A stretch of 43,311 nt of DNA from Sedimentisphaerales bacterium. GTDB lineage: Bacteria > Planctomycetota > Phycisphaerae > Sedimentisphaerales > Anaerobacaceae. This document shows, piece after piece, positions 1-10,389 of the stretch. Position 1 is the first letter of the stretch. Every line of letters starts with the position of its first letter. The notes beneath the pieces are model-generated. The model did not search any database and had not been told where the DNA came from. It worked only from the letters and a program-made list of their open reading frames with translations. Both the position numbers and the translations under genes were made by a program. The stretch lies in assembly GCA_030611315.1 (NCBI GenBank), contig JAUWPZ010000014.1, positions 1 to 43,311 on the forward strand. The letters are read 5' to 3'.

Positions 1-2031
<2,031 letters not shown>

Positions 2032-2207
2032 TTAACTGCAAGATTGGTTTTCTTCAAAGGCGTAAGTTTATATTAATTGCTGGATGTTGGCCATTATTTT
2101 CCCACGGGTGCAGAAAATGATGTTGATAGTTTGTGTTGCTGCCGATTTGTTGTGCTGCCGGGTGTTTATGTGCCGTAGAGAGGGGCGATTTGTCGGGGTT
2201 GTGTTTT

Positions 2208-2969
2208 TCAGGCTCTCATATACAAGCCGCCGTTGACGGCGATATATTCACCGGTAATAAAGCCTGCCGCCTCGCCGGCCAAGAACAGTACAGCGTTTGC
2301 AATGTCTTCGCCGGTACCGTTTCTGCCGAGCGGGGTCTTTTTGGCGACTTCTTTGCAGCGTTCGGGCGTGCTGTACGTCTCGTGGAATCGCGTTTCAATA
2401 AAGCCGGGGAAAACGCTGTTGACCCGGATGCCGTATTTGGCGAACTCCCTGGCCATGGAGATAGTTTCGGTTGCGACGGCCGCCTTTGCGCCGGAGTACA
2501 TACCGGAGCCGTTGGCCCCGCCGGTGTGGCCGGCCACTGAGCCGATGTTAACGATGGCGCCTTTGCTTTTTTTGAGGTACGGCAGGGCGGCTCTGGTAAC
2601 CAGAAAGACGCTGCGAACGTTTGTAGCGTACACGTCCTCGTGATATTCGAGGGTTGCAGACTCGAAGGACTGTCTATCGACCATTGTGCCGGCGTTATTG
2701 ACGAGGATGTCGATGCCGCCGGCCGCCTCGGCGAACTTCTCGACTACTTCCCGGGCCTGCTTTTCGTCTCGCAGGTCGCCGCCACAGACTGTACCGTTAC
2801 TGTGTTCTTTGACCTGTTTTAGCGTTTTTTGTGCGCCTTTTTTCGTGCGGAAGTAGTGTACTCCGACGTAACAGCCCTGCCGGGCAAAGAGAATAGCGGT
2901 CGCCTGGCCGATTCCGCTGCTGGAGCCGGTAACCAAAACCTTCTTGTCCTTGAGGTCTTCGTAAATCAT
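2208..2969 (-). CDS. Short-chain dehydrogenase/reductase, FabG-like
   Basis: NAD(P)-dependent oxidoreductase of the classical SDR family, 253 residues, the usual length. The cofactor motif TGSSSGIG is near residue 15, NNAG is near residue 92, and the catalytic set is the Ser of NIGSVAG with Tyr and Lys in MYSGAKAA. A typical C-terminal FITGEYIAVNGG motif is present. It resembles 3-oxoacyl-ACP reductase, but many SDRs with this pattern act on sugars or other alcohols, so the substrate is left open. It lies 65 bp downstream of the second thioredoxin gene on the same strand and may be the last gene of that transcript. The start ATG has only a weak ribosome site. Confidence 0.9.
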   Translation of the reverse strand: MIYEDLKDKKVLVTGSSSGIGQATAILFARQGCYVGVHYFRTKKGAQKTLKQVKEHSNGTVCGGDLRDEKQAREVVEKFAEAAGGIDILVNNAGTMVDRQSFESATLEYHEDVYATNVRSVFLVTRAALPYLKKSKGAIVNIGSVAGHTGGANGSGMYSGAKAAVATETISMAREFAKYGIRVNSVFPGFIETRFHETYSTPERCKEVAKKTPLGRNGTGEDIANAVLFLAGEAAGFITGEYIAVNGGLYMRA

Positions 2970-3034
2970 TTTAGCGCTTTACTCAAACCGGCCGGTTCTG
3001 CCGAAGGGTAAGCATAAAGGTGATGCGGACCTTG

Positions 3035-3361
3035 TCAGAGCAGATCGTCGATAGCGGCGCTGAGGTCTTTTTTGCTGGTTAAACCGACCCATTTCTTCTG
3101 TACTTTACCGTCTTTGAATAGAATAGTGGTTGGTATCGCATTTATACCGAACTCTATGGCACTGTCGCGGGCGTCGTCGGTGTTGAGCTTGCAGATTTTG
3201 GCCTTTTCTACGTATTCGTTTGCGATTTCTTCGATAATGGGAGCCATCATCTTGCAGGGTCCGCACCAGGGCGCCCAGAAATCAACCAGCACCGGCACAT
3301 CAGAGTTGTGGACAGTCTGGTCAAAAGCAGCGTCAGTTAGTTCGATTATGCTACCAGCCAT
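3035..3361 (-). CDS. trxA: Thioredoxin
   Basis: A 108-residue thioredoxin, the canonical length, with the active site FWAPWCGPCKMMAPI near residue 30 and the cis-proline segment AIPTTILFKDG. It reduces protein disulfides and is itself reduced by thioredoxin reductase. It lies about 157 bp downstream of trxB on the same strand, with a second thioredoxin upstream of trxB, so the cluster is trx-trxB-trx. The start is supported by GAAAGGACG upstream of the ATG (AAAGGA, spacing about 8). Confidence 0.96.
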   Translation of the reverse strand: MAGSIIELTDAAFDQTVHNSDVPVLVDFWAPWCGPCKMMAPIIEEIANEYVEKAKICKLNTDDARDSAIEFGINAIPTTILFKDGKVQKKWVGLTSKKDLSAAIDDLL

Positions 3362-3518
3362 TATTTCGTCCTTTCAACAGATTTCCCGGATAACCCCTGC
3401 CCGGTTGTTTCGTCGGGTTTTCCTGAATCGCCATAATACTCGAATCTCTCGCCCGATTCCAGGGATTTTTTATAAATTCCGGGAGCGTCAAAATCCGCAA
3501 ATTTGCCCTTTTGTCGAT

Positions 3519-4517
3519 TTACCACCCACCCGGTTGAAGCAGCTCACTGACCGGTTCGCTCCACCAGTTTGGGTCTCTGAAGTACTGCTTGACCATCATG
3601 GCGGCGACAACGCCGTCGCCTGCGGCGGTGGCTAATTGCATGGCAGCGCCGATTCTGCAGTCGCCCGCTGCGAATACGCCCGGGGTATTTGTTCGAAGGT
3701 ACGCGCAGTCGCACTTGATGAATCCCCTTTCGGTCAGTTCCACAAAGCCTTCGAGGAAGTCGGTATTCGGCACCATGCCGACAAATATAAATACCCCATC
3801 GCAGAAGAAGGATTCTTCCCGGCCGGTCTTGACATCTTTGAGCCTGACCGACTGGACTTTGCCTTCGCCCTGGATGGCGGTGGCTACGGTGCTGTATTTG
3901 ATAGACAGGTTCGAATTCGGCTCATTGGCCTTTTCAAGAAGCTCCTCGGTGAGGACCCTGGCAGCTCGAAATTCGTCCCTGCGATGTATTATTGTTACTT
4001 TTTCGGCGAATTTAGCCAGGTGCAGTGTTTCTTCCAGCGCGGTATTGCCTCCGCCGACGGCTACGACCTGCCTGTCTTTGAAGAACGGCGCATCGCAGGT
4101 CCCGCAGTAGCTGACACCTGCTCCGGCGTTGCGGAATTCCTCTTCGCCGGGGATGCCGAGTTTGCGATAATCGCTGCCAGGCGCCAGAATAACGGCCCTT
4201 GCGATGTATTTATCTTCGTCGCAGGAAACTGTGATATTACCGTCTTTTTGTTTCTTCAGGGCGGTGACCTGACAGCCGGTCTTTATCTCGGCGCCGAAGC
4301 CGGCGACCTGATTTTGCATCTGTTGGATAAGGCCGGGGCCGTCGATTCGTTCGATGCCGGGGTAGTTCTCAATTCTGTCTGTGTTGTTGATTTGCCCGCC
4401 GGGCATGAATTTCTCAAGTATCAGAGTTTTCAGCCTGTCGCGGGAGGTATATAGCGCCGCGGCGAGACCGGCCGGGCCGGCGCCAACTACGATAATATCA
4501 TATAAAGTATCATCCAT
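3519..4517 (-). CDS. trxB: Thioredoxin reductase (NADPH, FAD)
   Basis: Flavoprotein of 332 residues, slightly longer than most bacterial TrxB proteins. The N-terminal FAD-binding motif is VVGAGPAGLAAALYTSRD, with GGQINNTDRIENYPG after it. The redox-active pair is C138-G-T-C141 in SYCGTCDAPFF. NADPH binding is shown by VGGGNTALEE and HRRDEFRA, and the C-terminal FAD motif by FAAGDCRIGAAMQLATAAGDG. It transfers electrons from NADPH to thioredoxin. The gene sits between two thioredoxin genes; the upstream one ends 20 bp before this start, which argues for one transcript. Confidence 0.96.
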   Translation of the reverse strand: MDDTLYDIIVVGAGPAGLAAALYTSRDRLKTLILEKFMPGGQINNTDRIENYPGIERIDGPGLIQQMQNQVAGFGAEIKTGCQVTALKKQKDGNITVSCDEDKYIARAVILAPGSDYRKLGIPGEEEFRNAGAGVSYCGTCDAPFFKDRQVVAVGGGNTALEETLHLAKFAEKVTIIHRRDEFRAARVLTEELLEKANEPNSNLSIKYSTVATAIQGEGKVQSVRLKDVKTGREESFFCDGVFIFVGMVPNTDFLEGFVELTERGFIKCDCAYLRTNTPGVFAAGDCRIGAAMQLATAAGDGVVAAMMVKQYFRDPNWWSEPVSELLQPGGW

Positions 4518-4537
4518 CCTCAGCTCACTTGTAAGCT

Positions 4538-4876
4538 TTATTCCAAGTGCGGTTCTATTTTCTTCTTCATATCAGACTCAAAGCTCGGCGTAACCCCCGT
4601 GATTTGGTCCACGATTCGGCCGGCTTTGAAGATACTCAGGGTCGGAATGCTCATAATGCCGTAGTCGATGGCAGCCTGACGCTGGTCGTCGACGTTGACC
4701 TTGCAGACTTTCAGTTTTCCGGAGTACTTTTCGGCGAGCTTTTCAACCACCGGGTCGGACATCTTGCACGGCCCGCACCAGGGGGCCCAGAAATCCACCA
4801 GAACCGGAATTTCTGATTTCAAAACTTCCTGTTCAAAATCCGCGTCGCTCATGTCGATAGGTTTGCCTTGTTCCAT
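4538..4876 (-). CDS. trxA: Thioredoxin (second copy, operon leader)
   Basis: A thioredoxin of 112 residues with FWAPWCGPCKMSDPV and MSIPTLSIFKAG. The start at 4876 (MEQGKPIDMSD) is preferred over an in-frame ATG at 4909 because AAAGGAGTACAAG sits directly before it. The gene opens the trx-trxB-trx cluster and has its own sigma-70-like promoter at 4927-4955. It differs from the downstream copy in its N-terminus and in the residues after the CGPC motif, so the two may serve different partners (inference). Confidence 0.95.
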   Translation of the reverse strand: MEQGKPIDMSDADFEQEVLKSEIPVLVDFWAPWCGPCKMSDPVVEKLAEKYSGKLKVCKVNVDDQRQAAIDYGIMSIPTLSIFKAGRIVDQITGVTPSFESDMKKKIEPHLE

Positions 4877-4926
4877 CTTGTACTCCTTTGAAGAAACGAA
4901 TATTTTCAAATTAATACCTAAGCCAG

Positions 4927-4955
4927 ATAGTAAAACGTAGAAAGCTTCGTGTCAA
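4927..4955 (-). promoter_or_regulatory. Sigma-70-like promoter of the trx-trxB-trx cluster
   Basis: On the minus strand TTGACA (4950-4955), a 17-bp spacer and TACTAT (4927-4932). It begins directly after the rmuC stop codon and lies about 50 bp upstream of the thioredoxin start, so the thioredoxin cluster can be transcribed independently of rmuC. Confidence 0.7.
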
Positions 4956-5984
4956 TTATGTTTGTTCTTCTTTTTCTTCTTGTATTTGGTCGAGCTGCAG
5001 GGCGAAGCGGTTGAGTTTGTTTTGGCCTTCATCGTATTGGGCGCTGGCATTGCGAAGGTGTTTGCCCAGTATGTCCCAGTTGGAGACGAAATCGGCAAAG
5101 GATGCGTTCAATTTTTTTAAGTTCTGGCGGATCTCAGCGGCCTGCTTTTCTATCTGCAGGCCGTGCAGCCCCATTACCACCGTCATCAAATAGGCATACA
5201 AAAGGTTCGGCGATACCGGTATTACCTTTTTATCGAGCGAATACTCTAAAATGTCCTGCGTTTCACCGGCATACTTGACAATCGTTTCATAATAAACGTT
5301 CTCGGCGGGTATGTAACAGAGGGCGAAATCCAGAGTCCCCTCGGCGGGTCGAATGTAGGCCGAGGCAATTGTGTCGATGTGAATTTTACAGTCCTTGAGA
5401 AATTGCTTGCGGAGTTTTGTCTTTTCCTCGTCGGATTCGGCCTTAGCGATTTTTTCGAAGCTCGGCAGCGGGAACTTTGCATCGATAGGCACGGAGAAAT
5501 CGGTCAATTGTATCAGTGCGTCGACTATTTTGCCGTCCTTGAAGGTATGCTGGAGCTTGTAGCTTTTTTTGGGCAGAACATTTTCCAGAAGATTTTCCAG
5601 CGACCATTCGCCCATTTGGCCTCGCAGTTTCGGTGAGCTTAGAATGTCCTGGAGCCGTCTGACCTCGGTTCCAATCTGCATCATTTGCTTGTTTGTGCCC
5701 TGGAGCTGGCCGATTTGGCTGTGCAGCTCGCCGAGCACTTTCTGGCTGGACTGCAGGCTCTGGGTGAGTGTGTTCTGGCCGGTCAGCAGTGACTTATGCA
5801 GATTTTCGGAAGTTTTGTCCTGAGCGGTTTTGATCGCTTCGAGCTGCTGCTGGAGAAGACTGATACCGGCGGCCTGGCCTGCAATTTCTTTTCTCGCGTC
5901 GAAACTGGTAACTATCAGCCAGACCAATAGCCCCAAGACGGCTAAAATCAAAACGGCGCCGACAGCAACTAAGATGGTCACCAT
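4956..5984 (-). CDS. rmuC: RmuC-family DNA recombination protein
   Basis: RmuC limits rearrangement at inverted repeats in E. coli and is related to nucleases. The protein (342 residues from the chosen start) begins with a membrane anchor (TILVAVGAVLILAVLGLLVW), continues with a coiled coil (about residues 35-100), then the RmuC core: LSSPKLRGQMGEWSLENLL, FKDGKIVDALIQ and VPIDAKFPLPSF. The start at 5984 (MVTILV) is chosen because GAGG lies 10 bp upstream and a strong promoter at 6012-6040 would exclude longer in-frame starts. It is a single-gene unit between the sulfatase and the thioredoxin promoter. Confidence 0.9.
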   Translation of the reverse strand: MVTILVAVGAVLILAVLGLLVWLIVTSFDARKEIAGQAAGISLLQQQLEAIKTAQDKTSENLHKSLLTGQNTLTQSLQSSQKVLGELHSQIGQLQGTNKQMMQIGTEVRRLQDILSSPKLRGQMGEWSLENLLENVLPKKSYKLQHTFKDGKIVDALIQLTDFSVPIDAKFPLPSFEKIAKAESDEEKTKLRKQFLKDCKIHIDTIASAYIRPAEGTLDFALCYIPAENVYYETIVKYAGETQDILEYSLDKKVIPVSPNLLYAYLMTVVMGLHGLQIEKQAAEIRQNLKKLNASFADFVSNWDILGKHLRNASAQYDEGQNKLNRFALQLDQIQEEKEEQT

Positions 5985-6011
5985 ATTTTTTATCCTCAAA
6001 AAACTGTGTTG

Positions 6012-6040
6012 ATTATAGGGTATCTTCTGTTCGGCGTCAA
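6012..6040 (-). promoter_or_regulatory. Near-consensus sigma-70 promoter of rmuC (copy 1 of a repeated promoter)
   Basis: Minus strand TTGACG (6035-6040), 17-bp spacer, TATAAT (6012-6017). The 31-bp segment 6011-6041 recurs at 7714-7744 with one mismatch, in the same orientation, in front of the sulfatase gene. Transcription would start a few bases before the rmuC ribosome site. Confidence 0.85.
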
Positions 6041-6090
6041 AGCTTCCGGCGGCGCGCGAAAAATCGGGCGGCGAAATCGGCTGACGAGCG

Positions 6091-7599
6091 TTATTTTTTG
6101 GCGGCCGGGGGCTTCTTTGCTTTAATCCATTTATTGACGCCGGGCCTGATAGGGCCATCGTCGAAGAAGCGAGCGCCTTTGCCGATTCTGTTGTAATCGC
6201 CGAGGTCTTCGCGGGCCTTTTCCACCAGCTTGGTCAATCGCGCGACGATGTCCGGGTGTTCGGCTGCGGCATCGTGCTTTTCTTCAATATCCGCTTCGAG
6301 GTCGTATAACTGCGTTTTCTCAACCGCATCTATCATCCTGCCATACCACGATGTCCAGGGCGGTTTGGCCGGGCGGGGCAGGACCAGCTTCCACCTGCCG
6401 CTTCTGCCCGCCTGAAGGAACGTATAGCCGTAGTAATAAAACGCCTCGTGGGGGCTTTTGGCGCCCGGCCGGGCACTCATCAGGGGCCAAATGTCTTTAC
6501 CGTCTATCGTGCGGTCCCGGGGCAGCTTCGCCCCGGCCAGCCCGGCAAAGCTCGGCAGCAGGTCCATAGTCGTTGCAATCTCGCTGCAGACGCTGCCCGG
6601 CGGTATCATACCGGGCCAGCGCATTATGCAGGGCTCTCTCAGGCCGCCCTCCCAGGTCATCATCTTGGAGCCTCGCAGGGGCTCGGCGCTGCCGCCATAA
6701 TCGCCGATATGCCCCTCAATCCACGGCCCGTTGTCCGATGTAAACACCACCAGCGTATTATCATCCAGTCCCAACTCTTTTAGCGTATCGAGGATTTGTC
6801 CGAGGCTCCAATCGAGTTCTTCGATTACATCGCCATATAAACCACGCGGCGATTTGCCCCTGAATTTTTCCGATGCGCCCAGCGGGACATGGGGCATTGT
6901 GTGGGAAAGGTACAAAAAGAAAGGCCGCTCCTTGTTCTTCCGGATGAATCCAATCGCCTCTTTGGTGTAGTTCACCGTGAGCATGTTCATCTCGTCCTGG
7001 CTGAGAAAATCGTCGAGGACGACGTTGTTGCGCATTAGCTGGGTCCTGAAGCTCTTCGGATTGACCGTGCGGGTGAAGCCGTTGTGCAGAGGAGTGCCGT
7101 AGAAGTAGTCGAAGCCCCGGGCGTTCGGCATTAGCTCCGGGTTGTATGCGTTCCTGCGGCCCCCTGCGAGATGCCATTTGCCGATAAGGGCGGTGGCGTA
7201 TCCGGCGGTTTTGAGTATTTCGGTGATGGTAACTTCTTTCGGGTGCATAATCGTGTGTGGGTTTTTCTTATTGCCGGGCTCGGCGAGGCGAATCGGATAG
7301 CAGCCGGTCATTAGCGCTGCGCGTGATGGTCCGCAGACAGGCTGGGCGTAGAAATTCGTGAATTTCATACCCTCGGCCGCCATACGGTCGAACCGGGGCG
7401 TTTTGATAAGCGGCGAGCCGAAGCAGCCGACATCGTTATAACCCTGGTCGTCGGTGAAAAATATTATAAAGTTGGGCCTTCTTTTTGGCGCCCTGCCGGC
7501 GGTTGGCTGCGCGGCGGCTGCGAAGTCGGGGATGGTCAGAGATGCCGCTCCCAGAGCCAGCGTCTTTAGAAAGTGCCTTCTTGTCCGGTTATCATTCAT
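6091..7599 (-). CDS. Tat-exported sulfatase (arylsulfatase family S1)
   Basis: Formylglycine-dependent sulfatase of 502 residues. The leader [17 protein letters not shown] is a Tat signal ending in an Ala-rich cleavage region. Metal-binding [12 protein letters not shown] is followed by the maturation motif C89-G-P-S-R93 with ALMTG. Later metal and substrate residues lie in [11 protein letters not shown] and in GKWHLAG. It would remove sulfate esters from polysaccharides outside the cytoplasm, after conversion of Cys89 to formylglycine by a maturase not encoded here. The start has GAGGCGGAAA before the ATG. It has its own promoter at 7715-7743, leaving a leader of about 110 nt. Exact S1 subfamily and substrate cannot be read from sequence alone. 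Confidence 0.94.
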   Translation of the reverse strand: MNDNRTRRHFLKTLALGAASLTIPDFAAAAQPTAGRAPKRRPNFIIFFTDDQGYNDVGCFGSPLIKTPRFDRMAAEGMKFTNFYAQPVCGPSRAALMTGCYPIRLAEPGNKKNPHTIMHPKEVTITEILKTAGYATALIGKWHLAGGRRNAYNPELMPNARGFDYFYGTPLHNGFTRTVNPKSFRTQLMRNNVVLDDFLSQDEMNMLTVNYTKEAIGFIRKNKERPFFLYLSHTMPHVPLGASEKFRGKSPRGLYGDVIEELDWSLGQILDTLKELGLDDNTLVVFTSDNGPWIEGHIGDYGGSAEPLRGSKMMTWEGGLREPCIMRWPGMIPPGSVCSEIATTMDLLPSFAGLAGAKLPRDRTIDGKDIWPLMSARPGAKSPHEAFYYYGYTFLQAGRSGRWKLVLPRPAKPPWTSWYGRMIDAVEKTQLYDLEADIEEKHDAAAEHPDIVARLTKLVEKAREDLGDYNRIGKGARFFDDGPIRPGVNKWIKAKKPPAAKK

Positions 7600-7714
7600 T
7601 TTCCGCCTCGGTTTTTAGTGGCCTTATTTGTTTCAAACGTTTTAGGGCCGGCATTGAAGGTCCTGTTGCAGCCAAAATCCATCGGGCGCCTTTCGGCCTT
7701 GAGAGACCTCTTTG

Positions 7715-7743
7715 ATTATAGGGTATCTTCGGTTCGGCGTCAA
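7715..7743 (-). promoter_or_regulatory. Near-consensus sigma-70 promoter of the sulfatase (copy 2 of a repeated promoter)
   Basis: Minus strand TTGACG (7738-7743), 17-bp spacer, TATAAT (7715-7720). The spacer is identical to that of the rmuC promoter at all but one position, so the two genes probably fire alike unless a factor binds nearby. Confidence 0.85.
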
Positions 7744-7961
7744 AAACCAACAGGAATCGCCGAATAGATGTATACCCTTCAGGGTAGTAAATTCCCGCGA
7801 GTAAGATTGTAACTTATTGTTCTAAAGCCACTTACCCGCGAACAAACAGGAAATTTCAACTGGGAGCACTATAAATAAACCTTGATATGCAGGTTGAGCG
7901 TTTGTATCGTCTTGAGGAAAATAACCTAAAAGCGAACTTAGCTGAAGCTGAGTTATTTACG

Positions 7962-8570
7962 ATGGCGAAAATCGAATCTGTTATCCTTGATTGGGGAGGA
8001 GTGCTGATTGAGGACCCGGCGGCGGGGCGGATGCGGTACTGCGCCGAGGCGCTGGGCGTGTCTGAGAAGGACCTGGCCGGCGCCCAGGGCAAATTCTTGG
8101 CAGACTTCCAGAAGGGCCTAATCAGCGAAGAGGTATTTTGGGAAAGGGTCTGCGGCGAGCTAAAAGTACCCGAACCGGCAGGCCGTTCATTATGGACTGA
8201 CGGATTTCGGGCTGTCTATATGCCGAGGCGGGATATGTTTTCAATAACTGAGCGGTTGCAGCAGGCTGGCCTGGGAACAGCGATTTTGTCCAATACCGAG
8301 GCGCCGACGGTGCGGTATTTTCATCAGTTGCACTACAGTATGTTCGATGTGCTTGTCTTTTCCTGTGCCGAGGGGATGAAGAAGCCCGATAGAAAAATCT
8401 ACGAACTTACCCTGGAAAAGCTCGGTTCAGAGCCCGCCCAATCGGTATTTATAGACGATGACCCGGAGTATATAAGCGGCGCGAAAGACGCCGGGCTTAA
8501 CACGATTCTTTTCGAAAGTGTCGAACAGGTGAAGAATGAATTGGCTCGGCTCGGTGTGAAAATAGATTAG
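7962..8570 (+). CDS. HAD-superfamily hydrolase, subfamily IA
   Basis: Predicted phosphatase with all four HAD motifs: I, VILDWGGVL (nucleophile Asp; Gly replaces the usual second Asp, as in YihX-type sugar phosphatases); II, AILSNTEAP; III, the Lys in MKKPDRKIYEL; IV, VFIDDDPEY. An alpha-helical cap follows motif I. Length from MAKIESV is 202 residues. An in-frame ATG at 7887 would add 25 residues that are not part of the fold; neither start has a strong ribosome site. The likely role is dephosphorylation of a small sugar phosphate, but the substrate is unknown. The next gene, an ASCH protein, starts 46 bp downstream. Confidence 0.88.
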   Translation: MAKIESVILDWGGVLIEDPAAGRMRYCAEALGVSEKDLAGAQGKFLADFQKGLISEEVFWERVCGELKVPEPAGRSLWTDGFRAVYMPRRDMFSITERLQQAGLGTAILSNTEAPTVRYFHQLHYSMFDVLVFSCAEGMKKPDRKIYELTLEKLGSEPAQSVFIDDDPEYISGAKDAGLNTILFESVEQVKNELARLGVKID

Positions 8571-8616
8571 CCGGGCGGGAATTTTTCTACCTGTTTTTAG
8601 ACTTCGAGGCAAAACC

Positions 8617-9054
8617 ATGGCAAACAGCCACCTGGTGATTTTAAAGAAGCCTTATTTGGATGCGATTTTGAGCGGCCGCAAGCGAATCGAATCGCGTTTT
8701 ACCAAAACAAGGCGTCCCGCTTTCGGGCGGGTATTTCCCGGCGATAAGTTATTTTTCAAGATAAGCTCCGGGCCGGTGTGCGCAACGGCGACCGCGGCGG
8801 AGGTCAAGAATTTCGAGAGTCTTACCCCGGAAAAAATACTCGAGCTCAAAGGCCAATACAACCACGATATCGGCGGCACCGACGAGTACTGGCAGAGTAA
8901 AATGGACAGCAGGTTCGGCTATTTGGTCCGGCTCAGGAACGTAAAGCCGATTGAGCCTGTGCGAATCCACAAGAAAGATTGGCGGGCGTGGGTGGTCCTG
9001 ACCGAAAAAAATAATTTCGGCCTGCTGGAAATCATCGCCGATGAAGGACGTTGA
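8617..9054 (+). CDS. ASCH-domain protein
   Basis: A 145-residue protein with the ASCH fold signature near the N-terminus: KKPYLDAILSGRKRIESRF, matching the GxKxxExR element. ASCH domains are beta-barrel RNA- or nucleotide-binding domains related to PUA; some are N4-acetylcytidine amidohydrolases. The start has GAGG about 10 bp upstream. It may be co-transcribed with the HAD gene. Its specific function is unknown. Confidence 0.82.
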   Translation: MANSHLVILKKPYLDAILSGRKRIESRFTKTRRPAFGRVFPGDKLFFKISSGPVCATATAAEVKNFESLTPEKILELKGQYNHDIGGTDEYWQSKMDSRFGYLVRLRNVKPIEPVRIHKKDWRAWVVLTEKNNFGLLEIIADEGR

Positions 9055-9267
9055 AACCGCGTTTTTTCCATATTCCTGCCGGATTTTCGAGTCAGGTGCA
9101 ATAAAGCATCATTTTGAATTCGTCTCTATCTTTGTAAATTCAGGATGGCCGGGCATTTTAGAAGCAATAGCCCTGCAAAAAAGCAATAATGCTGCCCCGT
9201 GTTTTTTGGGGAAATCCTTATTGCCGGTGTAACTTTTTGGCGTAAGTGCCCACTATCCTCTCAGAAG

Positions 9268-9284
9268 TGCCCCATTAAGGGGCA
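9268..9284 (+). promoter_or_regulatory. Small hairpin in the leader of the Gly-rich gene
   Basis: TGCCCC-ATTAA-GGGGCA is a perfect 6-bp stem with a 5-base loop, followed by TAAAAA rather than a T-run. It lies 45 bp before the start codon, so it is more likely part of the 5' leader than a terminator. Confidence 0.45.
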
Positions 9285-9328
9285 TAAAAATGCAAAGAAA
9301 CCCAAATTTGTTCAGAAAGGAACCGAAA

Positions 9329-10228
9329 ATGAAGAAAACAGGATTAAAATTAGCGATTCTGGCAGTGCTGGTTGTACTGGTTCTGGGCGGGCAGGTGTTT
9401 GCCGGCCCCGGCGGCGGTCGCGGTCGCGGTGGCGAACGAGGCCCCGGAATTGAGCGAGGAGCACCTGATAAGCCTGATATGGTCCCTCCCGGCGGTGGTG
9501 GGCGAGGCTTTGGTTTTGGGCGCGGAGGACCCGGCATGGGAGGCGGTTTTGGTATGAGAGGCGGACCTGGCGGGCAGGGGCCTGGTGCAGCTATGATGCG
9601 CATGGGCCTCGGTATGCGTGGCGGCCCGGGTATGAAGGCGCCCGATGCGCCAACGGAGCGTAAAGGGCCTGATAAACCCGCCGTACGCGGCAGAGGACAA
9701 GAATCAAGGCGCGGCCAGGATAAAAGTCGCGGACCGCAGCGTAGTCGAAGTGGAAGTCGAGGTTCGCAACGCGGCGGAGGCCGAGCTATGGGTTCTCGCC
9801 CCGGCTTAGGATACCCACTACAAGGCGGCAGAGGCCAGGCAGTGGGCTCCAGCAGAGGTCGAGGTTCGCAGCGCGGCGGGGGCCGAGGAATGGGCCCCGG
9901 CATGGGGCGTGGAATTGGCTCCGGCAGAGGCCAGGCAATGGGCTTTGGCAGAGGTCGAGGTTCACAGCGCGGCGGGGGCCGAGGAATGGGCCCCGGCAGC
10001 GGCAGAGGTCGTGGAATGGGTTCCGGCGGCAGAGGCCAGGGAATGCGCTTTGGCGGAGGCCAGGGAATGCGTTCCGGCAGAGGCTCTGGAATGCACTTCG
10101 GTGGAGGCCAGAGAATGGGCCCCGGCAGAGGCCGTGGAATGGGTTCCGGCAGTGGAGGCCGTGGAATGGGCTTCAGCAGAGGTCGTGGAATGGGTTCCGG
10201 TGGCAGAGGCCAGGGATACGGTCGGTGA
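9329..10228 (+). CDS. Secreted Gly/Arg/Met-rich low-complexity repeat protein
   Basis: No family recognised. The start MKKTGLKLAILAVL is preferred over an ATG 39 bases upstream because AGGA lies 7 bp before it and a clear signal peptide follows, with cleavage predicted after QVFA. The mature protein (about 275 residues) is almost entirely degenerate repeats such as RGRGSQRGGGRGMGPG and GRGMGSGGRGQGM. At DNA level a segment of about 50 bp near 9851 recurs near 9948. The mature part is very basic, with no acidic clusters after the first 130 residues. A hairpin terminator follows (10299-10327), then an ECF sigma operon whose last gene ends in a similar GRGPGMGRGGPGG tail. This shared composition suggests the secreted protein is a target or partner of that operon (inference). 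Confidence 0.8.
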   Translation: MKKTGLKLAILAVLVVLVLGGQVFAGPGGGRGRGGERGPGIERGAPDKPDMVPPGGGGRGFGFGRGGPGMGGGFGMRGGPGGQGPGAAMMRMGLGMRGGPGMKAPDAPTERKGPDKPAVRGRGQESRRGQDKSRGPQRSRSGSRGSQRGGGRAMGSRPGLGYPLQGGRGQAVGSSRGRGSQRGGGRGMGPGMGRGIGSGRGQAMGFGRGRGSQRGGGRGMGPGSGRGRGMGSGGRGQGMRFGGGQGMRSGRGSGMHFGGGQRMGPGRGRGMGSGSGGRGMGFSRGRGMGSGGRGQGYGR

Positions 10229-10298
10229 TAACGCGACATCAGCTTGTAATTGAGCCGTTGGGTGTTTTTATTCCAGACGGCAGCTAAGAAGAAAATGA

Positions 10299-10327
10299 CC
10301 CCGCCGACAAACGGTTTGTCGGCGGGG
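10299..10327 (+). terminator. Hairpin terminator after the Gly-rich gene
   Basis: CCCCGCCGACAAAC and its exact complement GTTTGTCGGCGGGG are separated by one base, so up to 11-12 pairs can form around a short loop. CTTTGTT follows, a weak T-run. It separates the Gly-rich gene from the sigma-factor gene. Confidence 0.8.
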
Positions 10328-10389
10328 CTTTGTTGCCTTTGAAAAACCGGCAGAGGGACGGAAAAGCATACAGAAATTAGGTTGATGAA

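Noticed and set aside
9700..10220. Regular repeats that might be a CRISPR array
   Set aside because: The repeats are degenerate, in frame with a signal-peptide protein, and have no unique spacers of constant length.
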